Source of the DNA: Flavobacterium sp. JAS
GTDB lineage: Bacteria > Bacteroidota > Bacteroidia > Flavobacteriales > Flavobacteriaceae
Assembly (NCBI RefSeq): GCF_020991455.1
Contig: NZ_JAJMOX010000008.1
Location: forward strand, 248,001 to 312,000
Direction of reading: 5' to 3'
DNA length: 64,000 nucleotides
A program made the position numbers and the translations under genes. The stretch's first letter is position 1. Each line of letters begins with the position of its first letter. The notes under the pieces were generated by a model that was not told the origin of the DNA, ran no database searches, and was given only the letters and a program-made list of their open reading frames with translations. Shown piece by piece: positions 51,601 through 61,481 of the stretch.

Positions 51601-52308
51601 ATGAAAAGCATCATCATTGCCAGCACCTCTACTCTACACGGAGGCAGCTATTTAGAGTACATACTACCTACATTAGAGTCACATTTTAAAAATTGTAAAA
51701 ATATCTTATTCATTCCTTTTGCGCGTCCCGGCGGAATTTCGCATGACGAGTACACTGAAAAAGTAGCTCAGGCTTTTGCTTCTATTAACATTTCTATAAA
51801 AGGGATTCATGAATTTGCAGATGCCGAAAATGCCATAAAAAGTGCGGAAGGAATCTTTACCGGAGGAGGAAACACTTTTTTACTCGTTACTCAATTGTAC
51901 AAAAACAATATCATGCAGGTTCTTGCAGAAACAGTAAAAAGCGGAACTCCGTATTTAGGAACCAGTGCAGGAAGCAATATCTGCGGTTTATCAATGCAAA
52001 CCACAAATGATATGCCTATAATCTATCCCCCAAGTTTTCAGACTTTAGGATTAATTCCTTTCAATTTAAATCCGCATTATTTAGATCCCGATGATCAGTC
52101 ACAACACATGGGCGAAACACGCGAAACAAGAATTAAAGAATTTCATGCCTTTAATTCGATCCCTGTTTTAGGATTAAGAGAAGGAAGCTGGCTTGAAGTT
52201 AAAGGAGACCAAATAACTTTGAAAGGAAACTTAAAAGCACGTTTATTCAAACAAAATAGCGACCCTGAGGAATTAGAAACCGAAAGCGATTTGAGTAACT
52301 TAAAATAA
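51601..52308 (+). CDS. pepE: Dipeptidase E (alpha-aspartyl dipeptidase)
   Basis: Peptidase family S51, which hydrolyses dipeptides with N-terminal Asp. IFTGGGNTFLLV and GTSAGSNICG carry the nucleophilic Ser (near residue 123) in the nucleophile elbow; FNLNPHYLDPD holds the catalytic His and LGLREGSWLEV follows as in the E. coli enzyme. No signal peptide: cytosolic. 235 aa matches the family. A long imperfect hairpin follows. Confidence 0.94.
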   Translation: MKSIIIASTSTLHGGSYLEYILPTLESHFKNCKNILFIPFARPGGISHDEYTEKVAQAFASINISIKGIHEFADAENAIKSAEGIFTGGGNTFLLVTQLYKNNIMQVLAETVKSGTPYLGTSAGSNICGLSMQTTNDMPIIYPPSFQTLGLIPFNLNPHYLDPDDQSQHMGETRETRIKEFHAFNSIPVLGLREGSWLEVKGDQITLKGNLKARLFKQNSDPEELETESDLSNLK

Positions 52309-52397
52309 AATTCCAAATATTTTTAAATTCCAAATTTCAAGTTTAAAACGATTAATGCAAAAGAATTGGAATTTGGAATTTAAAAATATTAGAATTT
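52308..52397. repeat. Long AT-rich inverted repeat after pepE
   Basis: Arms of about 28 bp (52308-52335 and 52370-52397, nearly complementary) made of AAATTCCAAAT words. It could terminate pepE transcription or fold the 3' end of the mRNA. Confidence 0.7.
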
Positions 52398-52417
52398 ACA
52401 AACCTACTCTAAAGCAA

Positions 52418-52446
52418 AAATCCCCAAACAAATTGTTTGAGGATTT
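52418..52446 (-). terminator. Terminator of the downstream tRNA-Gly
   Basis: On the minus strand AAATCCTCAAACA pairs with TGTTTGGGGATTT (one T-G pair) around a 3-nt loop and is followed by TT, 6 bp after the tRNA. Confidence 0.7.
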
Positions 52447-52451
52447 TGAAG

Positions 52452-52524
<73 letters not shown>

Positions 52525-52536
52525 ATTAATAGGGTG

Positions 52537-52544
52537 CAAATATA
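52537..52544 (-). promoter_or_regulatory. -7 element of tRNA-Gly copy 1
   Basis: TATATTTG on the minus strand, 12 nt before the tRNA 5' end. No -33 TTG at consensus spacing. Confidence 0.5.
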
Positions 52545-52595
52545 ATAATTAAATCTTTTAAAAAAAATAAAAATCAAAAATTATTTTATTTTGAT

Positions 52596-52628
52596 AAAAA
52601 AACCGAAACATTTAAATTCCGGTTTTTT
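52596..52628 (-). terminator. Terminator of the upstream tRNA-Gly
   Basis: On the minus strand AAAAAACCGGAA pairs with TTCGGTTTTTT with one bulged base; a T tract follows. Confidence 0.65.
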
Positions 52629-52630
52629 AG

Positions 52631-52703
<73 letters not shown>

Positions 52704-52715
52704 ATTACTGTGGTG

Positions 52716-52747
52716 CAAATATAAAAAATAAATCAAGCTAAAAACAA
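52716..52747 (-). promoter_or_regulatory. Promoter of tRNA-Gly copy 2
   Basis: On the minus strand a TTG (52745-52747) and TATATTTG (52716-52723) are 21 nt apart, within the TTG-N17-23-TAnnTTTG consensus, 12 nt before the tRNA. Confidence 0.6.
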
Positions 52748-52839
52748 GCTTTTTCGCAAAAAAAATCAATAAAAAACAACAATTATTTATAACTAATTTA
52801 AAACTAAAAAGTTATATATTTATTTATTTTACACAAATC

Positions 52840-53277
52840 ATGAATATTATTAAAGAAATACCCTCAAAAGAAACTTATATCGTTCGTCAACCTGTTCTAA
52901 GAAAAGGAAAACCTATCGAAAGTTGCGTCTTTGAAGGTGATGATCTCGAAACGACACATCACTTTGGTTTATTTGAAAATAAAAATTTAACAGGAATTAT
53001 TTCACTATTCAATAAAATCAACCCTATCTTTACCGAAAAAAATCAAGCTCAGATTCGAGGAATGGCCGTTTTAGAAAACCATCAGAAAAAAGGAATTGGA
53101 GAAGCTTTAGTAAAACATTGCGAAAAATATTGCAATGATAGCAATGTCGATTTAATCTGGTTCAATGCAAGAACGGCTGCTGTTGGTTTTTATAAAAAAA
53201 TGAACTACGAAACTCTGGGAGAAGCATTTGACATTAAAGATGTTGGTGAACATTATTTAATGTTTAAAAAATTATGA
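52840..53277 (+). CDS. GNAT-family N-acetyltransferase
   Basis: 145 aa. RGMAVLENHQKKGIGEALVKH has the acetyl-CoA-binding QxxGIG pattern (near residue 86), and FYKKMNYETLGEAFDI is the usual C-terminal GNAT end. Substrate unknown. Separated by only 1 bp from the following L,D-transpeptidase gene, so the two are probably co-transcribed. Confidence 0.88.
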   Translation: MNIIKEIPSKETYIVRQPVLRKGKPIESCVFEGDDLETTHHFGLFENKNLTGIISLFNKINPIFTEKNQAQIRGMAVLENHQKKGIGEALVKHCEKYCNDSNVDLIWFNARTAAVGFYKKMNYETLGEAFDIKDVGEHYLMFKKL

Positions 53278-53278
53278 C

Positions 53279-54871
53279 ATGAGAAAACTTTACCTTTTTT
53301 TAGTAATATGCTTATTTATTAGTTGTAAAAAAGATACACCTAAACCCGCCCCTATTGTCAAAAAAAAGGTACCCTTAATTATACTTACTGACGAAAGAAA
53401 AGTACAAATAGATACTGCAACAATAAATGTTTTTAAGAGCGAAACCTTAAAACAATTCTATAACGCTTCTGAAAACCAAACAGTTTGGGGAAATCTTAAA
53501 AAAAGAACATACGTTTTATCACAATTAGAAAAAGCAGATTTACTTGGCTTAAATCCTGAAGACTACAAAGCTTCTAAACTCAAAAAATTTGAAAGCAGAA
53601 TTAGTACACTAAATGATGCTGATTTGGCAACTTATGATATTCTGTTAACATATAACTTTGAAAAATACCTGAATCACCTTTATAAAGGAAAACTAGATCC
53701 AAAGACATTATATACAGACTGGGATCTGGAAGAAAAGACATTTGATGTAAACAATGTTCTGATAAAAGCATTTAACAAAAATAAACTGGACAGTATTGTT
53801 GACAATATTCAGCCAAAATCTCATACATACAAACAACTTTTAAAAGCACTTGAAATTATCGATACGTTTCCGGATGACGATATCGGAACAATTACTCTTG
53901 ATTCTCTGACAAAAAAAATAACTTTAAATGACACTAACAGTAATTTAATCAATATCAAAAAAAGACTATTGTTTTGGGGAGATATGTCCGGAAAAGATAC
54001 TTTGAGTAAAATTTACAACAGAAAGACTTTCGAATCAATCAAAAAGTTCCAGGAAAGACACGGTTTAGCACCCGATGGGGTTATTGGCACAGGAACTATA
54101 AGTGCTTTAAACTATTCGAAAGACCAAAGAAAACAACAAATTATTGCTAATTTAGAGCGTTGGAGATGGTACACTACAAATTTAGCCGATAATTATTTTA
54201 TCATCAATATCCCGAATTACAGCTTAAATGTTGTCGAAGATAAAGACACCACTTTAGTTCGAAATATTGTAGTGGGAACCATTAAAAGAAAAACTCCGAT
54301 TATCACCTCAACTCTAAAAACAATTGTTTTTAACCCAACATGGACTGTTCCGCCAACGATATTAAAAGAAGATGTAGTTCCGGCAATGAAGCTCAACAGA
54401 AATTATCTGGCAAACAAAAACATAACTATATATGATACTACAGGAAAAGTTGTAGATCCAAATGCATGGAACGAAAACAAACCCAACAGTTATCGTTATG
54501 TGCAAAGTCCGGGATATAATAATTCGTTGGGATTAATGAAGATTTTATTTCCAAACCATCATAGCGTTTACCTGCATGATACTAATCACAGAAATTACTT
54601 TGGAAGAAGTAATCGTTCACTAAGTTCAGGCTGCGTTCGTATTGAAAATCCTCTGGAATTGGCCGAACATATTTTAGATGATCCCGAAAAATGGTCAAGA
54701 GAAAAGATTGATACTCTTATTGTGACCGAAAAAACAACCAGCGTAAAAATAATTAAAAAATACGCTTTGTATCAATGGTACTGGACCGCTTGGAGCGAAA
54801 AAAATCAGCTCATTTTCAGAGCTGATATTTATAATTTAGATCTTGATTTGTACGCTAAATTAAGAAATTAG
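53279..54871 (+). CDS. L,D-transpeptidase, YcbB-like lipoprotein
   Basis: Makes 3-3 cross-links in peptidoglycan or links proteins to it. Lipobox FISC (Cys16), then a helical scaffold domain, a peptidoglycan-binding domain (KFQERHGLAPDGVIGTGTIS, ~262-282) and a YkuD catalytic domain with HDTNHRNYFGRSNRSL and SSGCVRIENP, Cys near residue 452 being catalytic. The domain order matches E. coli LdtD (YcbB). Its last 12 nt overlap the convergent second transpeptidase-type gene. Confidence 0.93.
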   Translation: MRKLYLFLVICLFISCKKDTPKPAPIVKKKVPLIILTDERKVQIDTATINVFKSETLKQFYNASENQTVWGNLKKRTYVLSQLEKADLLGLNPEDYKASKLKKFESRISTLNDADLATYDILLTYNFEKYLNHLYKGKLDPKTLYTDWDLEEKTFDVNNVLIKAFNKNKLDSIVDNIQPKSHTYKQLLKALEIIDTFPDDDIGTITLDSLTKKITLNDTNSNLINIKKRLLFWGDMSGKDTLSKIYNRKTFESIKKFQERHGLAPDGVIGTGTISALNYSKDQRKQQIIANLERWRWYTTNLADNYFIINIPNYSLNVVEDKDTTLVRNIVVGTIKRKTPIITSTLKTIVFNPTWTVPPTILKEDVVPAMKLNRNYLANKNITIYDTTGKVVDPNAWNENKPNSYRYVQSPGYNNSLGLMKILFPNHHSVYLHDTNHRNYFGRSNRSLSSGCVRIENPLELAEHILDDPEKWSREKIDTLIVTEKTTSVKIIKKYALYQWYWTAWSEKNQLIFRADIYNLDLDLYAKLRN

Positions 54872-55582
54872 CTTTTCTTCCATCGCAAAACTTCTTGACG
54901 GATGATAAATATACAAACACGATTTATCTTTGATAGTTTCTATTATTTCATCCGTTAATTCCATAGGAATCGCAGGACAACCTTGGCTTCTGCCTAATCT
55001 TTTATTACCTCTTATGAAGGATTCTGAAACATAATCGGCGCCATGCATAACTACTCCTCTTTCGCGGGCGTTATCATTTACTCCGTTTTCAAGACCATCT
55101 AAACGAAGAGAATCTCCATGTTTTCCTCTATAGATTTCACCTGTTGCATAAAAGCCTAAACTACTTTTATAAGAGGAGTTTGAGTTTGAAAATGCAGATG
55201 CAAATTCTTCTCCGGTATTTCGTCCATGAGCAACTAAGGAATTGAATAAAATAGTATTTGTTGTCAAATCAATCACCCAAAGGCGTTTTGAATTTGATGA
55301 CAAACTAAAATCAATCAATGTCAAAATATTTTTTTGAATAATTCCTCTTTCTTTTAATAAATAAAACCCTTTTAAAGCTTCAGAAAAAGTTTTAAGTTCA
55401 GGTAAATTAAAGTTATTGGAATTCAAAGTATTGTAAACACTTTCAATTTTTGCATCAACAGTAAGTTTCTCAACTTTGGCGAAACTTTTTGTTACAGTCT
55501 TTTTAATTTCGGGTGTGCTTTTTGAATCTTTACCAAAAGACAATAGCAAAAACACAAGCAACGGATAAATCTTATAAATCAT
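54860..55582 (-). CDS. YkuD_2-type murein L,D-transpeptidase-like protein
   Basis: Signal peptide (MIYKIYPLLVFLLLSFG). The catalytic-like domain contains LVAHGRNTGEEFASAFSNS, GEIYRGKHGDSLRLDGLE, VMHGADYVSESF and GRSQGCPAIP, the last holding the SxGC Cys near residue 202. This is the pattern I know from PF13645 (murein L,D-transpeptidase catalytic domain family), distinct from the YcbB-type protein on the opposite strand. Target bond not established. Promoter at 55621-55649. Confidence 0.88.
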   Translation of the reverse strand: MIYKIYPLLVFLLLSFGKDSKSTPEIKKTVTKSFAKVEKLTVDAKIESVYNTLNSNNFNLPELKTFSEALKGFYLLKERGIIQKNILTLIDFSLSSNSKRLWVIDLTTNTILFNSLVAHGRNTGEEFASAFSNSNSSYKSSLGFYATGEIYRGKHGDSLRLDGLENGVNDNARERGVVMHGADYVSESFIRGNKRLGRSQGCPAIPMELTDEIIETIKDKSCLYIYHPSRSFAMEEKLIS

Positions 55583-55901
55583 TGAATTTCTTTAGGTTAA
55601 ACAATAGGATTTGGGTTTGGCAAAAGTATAAAAAAAATGCACTTATCAAAATATATCCCTGTAAATCAGGGGTCTTTTGGTTAAACTTTAACAAAACCAA
55701 AGTAAAAAATTAGCATTTGGAGCAAAAATCATTTTTATTTGTAAGAGTTTTACTTATCATAAAAATCTTAGCATTTTGAGCCACTTTCTTAAAGAAAACT
55801 TAACCAAATAGCATTTTTTATAATTAAAACTGTAACATTCCGGAAAAATTGTTGTCTATTAACATAACAGACATTACAGACGCGTTTATTTTAAATATTT
55901 C
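55583..55901. other. Divergent gap between YkuD_2 and DUF5916 genes
   Basis: 319 bp. On the minus strand a TTG (55647-55649) and TACTTTTG (55621-55628) are 18 nt apart, a good promoter for the YkuD_2 gene. A short hairpin CCCTG/CAGGG lies at 55658-55672. In the rest I see no RNA gene, no ORF and no clear promoter for the plus-strand DUF5916 gene. Confidence 0.7.
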
Positions 55902-58331
55902 ATGAAAAAAGCACTTTTTTTAATTCTTCTTTTATCAACTTTCTCAGGCTATTGTCAGAAAAAAGTTTTGCAAACCCAATCGACTTCGCAAAGCATTACT
56001 ATTGATGGAAAACTGGATGAATCGGCATGGAAAAATGCTTCGATAGCAACAGATTTTGTAATGTATGATCCTGACAATGGAAAACCGATTCCGGAGAACA
56101 GAAAAACAGATATTAAAGTTTTATATAATAATGACGCCATTTATATTGGCGCAATGCTTTATGATGACGAGCCTACCAAGATTCTAAAAGAAATTTCGCA
56201 GCGCGACAACTTTGGAACTGCCGATCTCTTTGGCGTTTTTATTAATGGCTTTAATGACGGTCAACAAAATTTTGAGTTTTTTGTTTCTGCTGCCGACGTA
56301 CAAGGTGATTGTATCATGACAGATGCCAACGGCGAGGATTATTCCTGGGATGCCGTTTGGATTAGCAAAGCAAAAATAACGGATAAGGGCTGGGTAGTCG
56401 AAATTAAAATTCCGTATGCTGCCTTGCGTTTCTCAGGGGAAAACAAACAAACCTGGGGTATAAATTTTTTCAGAGATATAAAACGAGAGCGTAAAAAATA
56501 TACCTGGAATTTGATTAATACCAAAATTGGAACATTTACACAACAAAATGGTGATTTGACAGGAATCGAAAATATCAAACCTCCTACCCGATTGTTTTTT
56601 CTGCCTTATGCTTCTTATTATTTGAATGCTGCTGATGGACAAAAAACTTATGGCACAATAAAAGGCGGTATGGATATTAAATACGGAATTAGTGATGCTT
56701 TTACGCTAGATGCTATTTTAGTTCCTGATTTTGGACAGGCAAAATACGACGATCAAATTTTAAATCTTGGTCCGTTTGAGCAGCAATTCAATGAAAATAG
56801 GGCCTTTTTTACCGAAGGAACTGACTTGTTTAATAAAGGTAATATATTTTACTCGAGACGTATTGGCGGAAAACCATCTATTGATCCTGAGTTACATGAT
56901 AATGAAGAAATCATTGACAATGTTCAGAACGTTAATCTAATCAATGCTTTGAAAGTTTCAGGACGAACAAAAAACGGATTAGGAATTGGAGTTCTAAACG
57001 CTGTTACTGAAAAAACTTATGCTACTATAAAAGATACGATAACGGGAGAAACAAGACGCATAATTGTAGAACCTTTAACAAATTATAATGTACTGGTTCT
57101 GGATCAACGCTTTAGAAAAAATTCTTCGATAACGTTTATTAATACAAATGTTAGCAGAAACGGTCATTACAGAGATGCAAACCTAACCGGATTAGTTTGG
57201 GATTTGAACACAAAAGCAAATACCTATAACTTATCAGGTAATATCAAATACAGCTTTATTAATGCTGCTGAAGATAAAAACGGGCTTTTTTCAACTATCA
57301 GTTTTGCCGAGACCAGCGAAAAATACCGCTATAGCGTAGGTTCTGATTTTGTAACCAAAGATTTTGATCCGAATGATTTGGGAATTAACTTTTATACTAA
57401 TTACTATAACTTTTATGGCAATGCTAATTATAGAATTCTAAACCCTACAAAACTCTTCAATAAATTTAAAGTTGACTACGATATGTATGTCGAGTTCAAT
57501 AAAGAATCAGGAAAAGTACAAGACAATAAAATAAGTTCTGAAGTAAATGTTACATCAGTAAATAATAATTATTACGGCTTTGGAGTTACTCTTTTTCCGC
57601 TGGAATCTAATGATTATTACGAACCCAGAGCAGAAAACAGGTATGTTATTATTCCCAGAAGAATTGAAGCATGGGCAAGTGTGTCCACCAATTACAACAA
57701 GAAATTTGCTATTGACTTAAACCCATCTATTGCCATTGCCGATGAATCCGGACGAATTGCTTACGGGGCTGATATTGGTCCGAGATATAGATTTAACGAC
57801 AAACTGTTACTAACTTATACTTTTAGTTTTTTAAGACGAAACAACAATAAAGGGTATATTGATCGTTATGACGATGATAACATCGAAAACACTCCCGAAA
57901 CTATTGTTTTTGCGAATAGAAATGTAATTACATACGCAAATACGCTAGGCGGAAAATATGCTATAAACAGTGCCATGACAATCAATCTGGCGGTTCGTCA
58001 ATATTGGTCATCGGCTGAAAACAAGGATATTTTAGAACTTGAACCAGACGGAACTCTGGCTCCTTATCCACAATATACCGAAAATAAAAACTCAAGCTTT
58101 TATTCCTGGAATACTGATTTATCGTATTCCTGGTGGTTTGCGCCCGGAAGCCAACTTTCAGTTTTATACCGTAATAATGCTTCAAATTTTGAACGCATTA
58201 TCAACAAGAATTACAAACATAATGTTACAGATTTATTGAACAACGATGCTTTAAAACACATTCTTTCAGTAAGTGTTAAATATTTTATAGACTATAATGC
58301 TGTCAAAAATAAGATTAGAAACAGAGCCTAG
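55902..58331 (+). CDS. DUF5916 / CBM9-like outer-membrane-associated protein
   Basis: Signal peptide (MKKALFLILLLSTFSGYCQ). Residues ~25-215 form a CBM9-like beta-sandwich (ITIDGKLDESAWKNASIA, FGVFINGFNDGQQNFEF, VVEIKIPYAALRFSGE). From ~220 the sequence turns to strand-rich barrel-like repeats (FVTKDFDPNDLGINFYTNYY, INLAVRQYWSSAENKDIL, YTFSFLRR), as in the DUF5916 family. 809 aa is typical. Probably an outer-membrane protein; substrate unknown, often found near peptidases and glycan-using genes. Monocistronic here. Confidence 0.85.
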   Translation: MKKALFLILLLSTFSGYCQKKVLQTQSTSQSITIDGKLDESAWKNASIATDFVMYDPDNGKPIPENRKTDIKVLYNNDAIYIGAMLYDDEPTKILKEISQRDNFGTADLFGVFINGFNDGQQNFEFFVSAADVQGDCIMTDANGEDYSWDAVWISKAKITDKGWVVEIKIPYAALRFSGENKQTWGINFFRDIKRERKKYTWNLINTKIGTFTQQNGDLTGIENIKPPTRLFFLPYASYYLNAADGQKTYGTIKGGMDIKYGISDAFTLDAILVPDFGQAKYDDQILNLGPFEQQFNENRAFFTEGTDLFNKGNIFYSRRIGGKPSIDPELHDNEEIIDNVQNVNLINALKVSGRTKNGLGIGVLNAVTEKTYATIKDTITGETRRIIVEPLTNYNVLVLDQRFRKNSSITFINTNVSRNGHYRDANLTGLVWDLNTKANTYNLSGNIKYSFINAAEDKNGLFSTISFAETSEKYRYSVGSDFVTKDFDPNDLGINFYTNYYNFYGNANYRILNPTKLFNKFKVDYDMYVEFNKESGKVQDNKISSEVNVTSVNNNYYGFGVTLFPLESNDYYEPRAENRYVIIPRRIEAWASVSTNYNKKFAIDLNPSIAIADESGRIAYGADIGPRYRFNDKLLLTYTFSFLRRNNNKGYIDRYDDDNIENTPETIVFANRNVITYANTLGGKYAINSAMTINLAVRQYWSSAENKDILELEPDGTLAPYPQYTENKNSSFYSWNTDLSYSWWFAPGSQLSVLYRNNASNFERIINKNYKHNVTDLLNNDALKHILSVSVKYFIDYNAVKNKIRNRA

Positions 58332-58447
58332 CGTGAATTAATTTTAATATTTTTAGTGTTCTACGACTAAATTAATATTTTTTAATACGCTTCATTTTAT
58401 TAACCGTAAATTGTAGTAATGCTTTCGTTCACATTTTATAAATGGTT

Positions 58448-58455
58448 TATCTTTG
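58448..58455 (+). promoter_or_regulatory. Promoter -7 element (TATCTTTG) of gpmI
   Basis: Perfect TAnnTTTG, 16 nt before the chosen ATG. A more upstream ATG (58442) overlaps this element, which rules it out as the start. Confidence 0.55.
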
Positions 58456-58471
58456 TAAAAAACTAAAAATG

Positions 58472-59989
58472 ATGAATAAAAAAGTAATTCTAATGATTTT
58501 AGACGGTTGGGGAAAATCTCCTGACCCTAAAGTATCTGCAATAGACAATGCAAATGTTCCTTTTATAAACAGCCTGTATAAAAATTACCCAAACGCACAA
58601 CTTCGAACTGACGGATTAAATGTTGGCTTACCTGAAGGTCAAATGGGAAACAGTGAAGTTGGTCACATGAATCTTGGTGCCGGAAGAATTGTATATCAGG
58701 ATTTAGCCAAAATAAACTTAGCCGTAGCACACAAGACACTTGCAAAAGAACAAGTACTTGTTGATGCTTTTACATACGCTAAAGAAAACAATAAAAAAGT
58801 ACACTTTTTAGGATTAGTTTCTGATGGAGGTGTTCACTCTCATACTTCTCATTTACGTGGATTAATCGACGCATCGCAAGAATATGGTTTAGATAAAGTT
58901 TTTGTTCACGCATTTACAGACGGTCGTGATGTTGACCCGAAATCCGGAGCAAAATACATTCAGGATTTAGAAGATCATATTAAAGATACACCGGTAAAAA
59001 TCGCTTCAATCATTGGTCGTTACTATGCAATGGATCGTGACAAACGTTGGGAGCGTGTAAAACTAGCTTACGATTTAGTAGTAAACGCTATTGGAACTCC
59101 ATCTAAAAATGCCGTTGCGAGTGTTCTTGACAGTTATGCACACGATGTTACAGATGAGTTTATTGCTCCAATTTTAATGGTTGATGCAAATGACAAACCA
59201 CTGGCAACTATAGAAGAAGATGATGTTGTAATTTTCTTCAACTTTAGAACTGACAGAGGCCGTGAACTTACAGAAGCGCTTTCGCAACAAGATTTCCACG
59301 AGCAAAACATGCACAAATTGAACTTGTATTATGTAACGCTTACAAATTACGACGAAACATACCAAAACGTAAAAGTTGTTTACAACAAAGATAATATTAC
59401 CGAAACTCTTGGTGAGGTTTTAGAAAAAGCGGGTAAAAAACAAATTCGTATTGCTGAAACAGAGAAATATCCGCACGTGACATTTTTCTTTTCTGGCGGA
59501 AGAGAAACTCCTTTTGAAGGTGAGTCTCGTATTTTGAGAAATTCTCCAAAAGTGGCAACTTACGATTTACAACCGGAAATGAGCGCATTTGAACTTACAT
59601 CTGCACTTGTTCCTGAATTGAACAAAGGTGAAGTTGATTTCGTTTGCTTAAACTTTGCTAACGGAGACATGGTTGGTCATACGGGAATCATGAGTGCTGC
59701 AATTAAGGCTTGTGAAGCTGTTGATGCTTGTGTAAAAGAAGTTATCGAAGCGGCTCTTGCCAATGATTATACTACAATCGTAATTGCCGATCATGGAAAT
59801 TGCGAAACAATGATTAATCCTGACGGAAGCCCAAATACAGCACACACAACAAACCCAGTGCCGATTATTCTGGTTGATAAAGAATTAAAAAATATCCAAA
59901 ATGGTGTTCTAGGTGACATTGCTCCTACTATTTTAGAATTAATGGGAGTTCAGCAACCTAACGCAATGACTTGTCACTCGTTATTGTAG
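58472..59989 (+). CDS. gpmI: 2,3-bisphosphoglycerate-independent phosphoglycerate mutase
   Basis: Interconverts 3- and 2-phosphoglycerate in glycolysis. I start at MNKKVILMILDGWG (58472; ATG 58469 just before is also possible). The metal-binding MILDGWG, the phospho-Ser in GNSEVGHMNLGAG (near residue 63), HAFTDGRDVDPKS, FNFRTDRGRE, FANGDMVGHTG and DHGNCETM are all present, so this is the dimetal cofactor-independent enzyme. 505 aa, normal. Followed by a terminator. Confidence 0.97.
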   Translation: MNKKVILMILDGWGKSPDPKVSAIDNANVPFINSLYKNYPNAQLRTDGLNVGLPEGQMGNSEVGHMNLGAGRIVYQDLAKINLAVAHKTLAKEQVLVDAFTYAKENNKKVHFLGLVSDGGVHSHTSHLRGLIDASQEYGLDKVFVHAFTDGRDVDPKSGAKYIQDLEDHIKDTPVKIASIIGRYYAMDRDKRWERVKLAYDLVVNAIGTPSKNAVASVLDSYAHDVTDEFIAPILMVDANDKPLATIEEDDVVIFFNFRTDRGRELTEALSQQDFHEQNMHKLNLYYVTLTNYDETYQNVKVVYNKDNITETLGEVLEKAGKKQIRIAETEKYPHVTFFFSGGRETPFEGESRILRNSPKVATYDLQPEMSAFELTSALVPELNKGEVDFVCLNFANGDMVGHTGIMSAAIKACEAVDACVKEVIEAALANDYTTIVIADHGNCETMINPDGSPNTAHTTNPVPIILVDKELKNIQNGVLGDIAPTILELMGVQQPNAMTCHSLL

Positions 59990-60009
59990 AAATCCATTTT
60001 ATTATATAA

Positions 60010-60050
60010 GAAAAGAGACATGTTTTAATAATTTGTCTCTTTTTTGTTTT
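60010..60050 (+). terminator. Terminator after gpmI
   Basis: AAAAGAGACA pairs with TGTCTCTTTT across a 13-nt loop, followed by TT-G-TTTTT. Immediately after it lies a degenerate copy (60078-60111) of the TTTCGACCGAAGG inverted-repeat element. Confidence 0.85.
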
Positions 60051-60134
60051 TAAACACAAATCCACGTTAAGTTTTCTTGTCAATTTCGACGAAGGAGAAA
60101 TGACAAAATTGGGTGTATTTCTTCTGAATAAGTA

Positions 60135-61391
60135 CTACATCACAAAATAATGGTAAGTCCATTCAACACAATAGATCAAGATTCCGATAAGTCCACCAAC
60201 CAAAGTTCCGTTGATTCTGATGTATTGCAGGTCTTTTCCAATTTCTAATTCTAGTTTTTCAGAAACCTCTTTTCCATCCCAACTTTTTACGGTTGACGAA
60301 ATCAAATCTCCAATCACTTTTTTATTGTTTAAAAGAATAGAAAGTAAATCGTTTTTGATAAAATTATTGATCTTGTCAATCATTACAGGATCTTCTTTTA
60401 TTCCGCTTCCAAAACCTTGAATCAGACTGGAAATATTTTTCTTAATTGAAGAATCTTCCCCTTTTTCCAAATCATTGGTAATTGACAATTTTATCTCGTC
60501 CCAAATTCCATTGATGTAATCCTGAACTTCTTTTTTTCCGGCAAAGCCAAGAATCATCGTATTGATTTTTATCCTCATTTCTTCTGAGTTTTTCACTTTA
60601 TCCAGAAAATCATAAACATATTCGTCAATCTTAATTCTAATAGCGCTTCCCGGTTGTTTGGCTTCATTTAGAAAATCTGCCAATCCATTAAAAACGCCTT
60701 CTGTAATGCTTTTATCGGCTAAGCCAAAACTCAAAAATGGTGTTGATTCTTTTACTTTCCTTCTGATCAAATCTTTGTTATTAGTGAGTTCCGTGCTCAT
60801 CACGTTCAAAACATTGGTGAGCAATTCGTCTTTTACGTTTCCTTTCTGCAAAGGTTCTAAAGCCAGCGCAACCCATTCTCCAAAGTTAATTGCTTCCAGT
60901 TTTTCTTTGAATTGAGTTTGAATAAAGTGTTTTATATCTTCATCTTTTAATGTTTTCAAAACTCCCGGAATGACATTTACAGCCACCAAATTGGCAATTT
61001 TATTGGCGTTTTCGTCATGCGAAAGCCATTCAGAAGCTTTTGTAGCAAAGTTGAATTCTTCTATTTTAATTTCCAATTTTTCACGATTCAGAAATTCTTC
61101 TGAAACAAAATTTCCCAGATTTTCACCAATCTCATTTTTCTTAGTCGGAATAATGGCAGTGTGCCAAATCGGGATTCCTAACGGATGACGAAACAAGGCT
61201 ACAACCGCAAACCAATCTGCGATTCCACCCACCATTGCCGCTTCGCTAAAAGCCTGCAACATTGGAATTTTGAAATAAATAGCAATAATAAATAAAAGTA
61301 CCGCAACACCTAAAAGTGCCAACGCATTTCCTTTCATTTTATTTAAAGCTTTTTTCTTGGATATATTTTCTTGATCTATAGACGTTTCCAT
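60135..61391 (-). CDS. DUF445 family membrane-associated protein
   Basis: I start at METSIDQENISKKKALNKMK; the eight codons before it look like leader. An N-terminal membrane helix (ALALLGVAVLLFIIAIYF) and a second hydrophobic stretch are followed by FAVVALFRHPLGIPIWHTAI, the DUF445 signature, then about 300 residues of helical Glu/Lys-rich sequence (probably coiled coil) and a C-terminal helix (GTLVGGLIGILIYCVEWTYH). Function of the family is unknown. It stands alone, convergent with gpmI. Confidence 0.88.
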   Translation of the reverse strand: METSIDQENISKKKALNKMKGNALALLGVAVLLFIIAIYFKIPMLQAFSEAAMVGGIADWFAVVALFRHPLGIPIWHTAIIPTKKNEIGENLGNFVSEEFLNREKLEIKIEEFNFATKASEWLSHDENANKIANLVAVNVIPGVLKTLKDEDIKHFIQTQFKEKLEAINFGEWVALALEPLQKGNVKDELLTNVLNVMSTELTNNKDLIRRKVKESTPFLSFGLADKSITEGVFNGLADFLNEAKQPGSAIRIKIDEYVYDFLDKVKNSEEMRIKINTMILGFAGKKEVQDYINGIWDEIKLSITNDLEKGEDSSIKKNISSLIQGFGSGIKEDPVMIDKINNFIKNDLLSILLNNKKVIGDLISSTVKSWDGKEVSEKLELEIGKDLQYIRINGTLVGGLIGILIYCVEWTYHYFVM

Positions 61392-61481
61392 AATTACAGT
61401 AGTTTTAAGTATCACTAATTTACGGCTTTTCTGTCAAATACTAAGTCTAAGAGATTTTGAGTTGAATTTAAAAAATTAAGG

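Noticed and set aside
58442..58471. Upstream ATG for gpmI
   Set aside because: It overlaps the -7 element TATCTTTG, and the extra residues are not part of the family's N-terminus.
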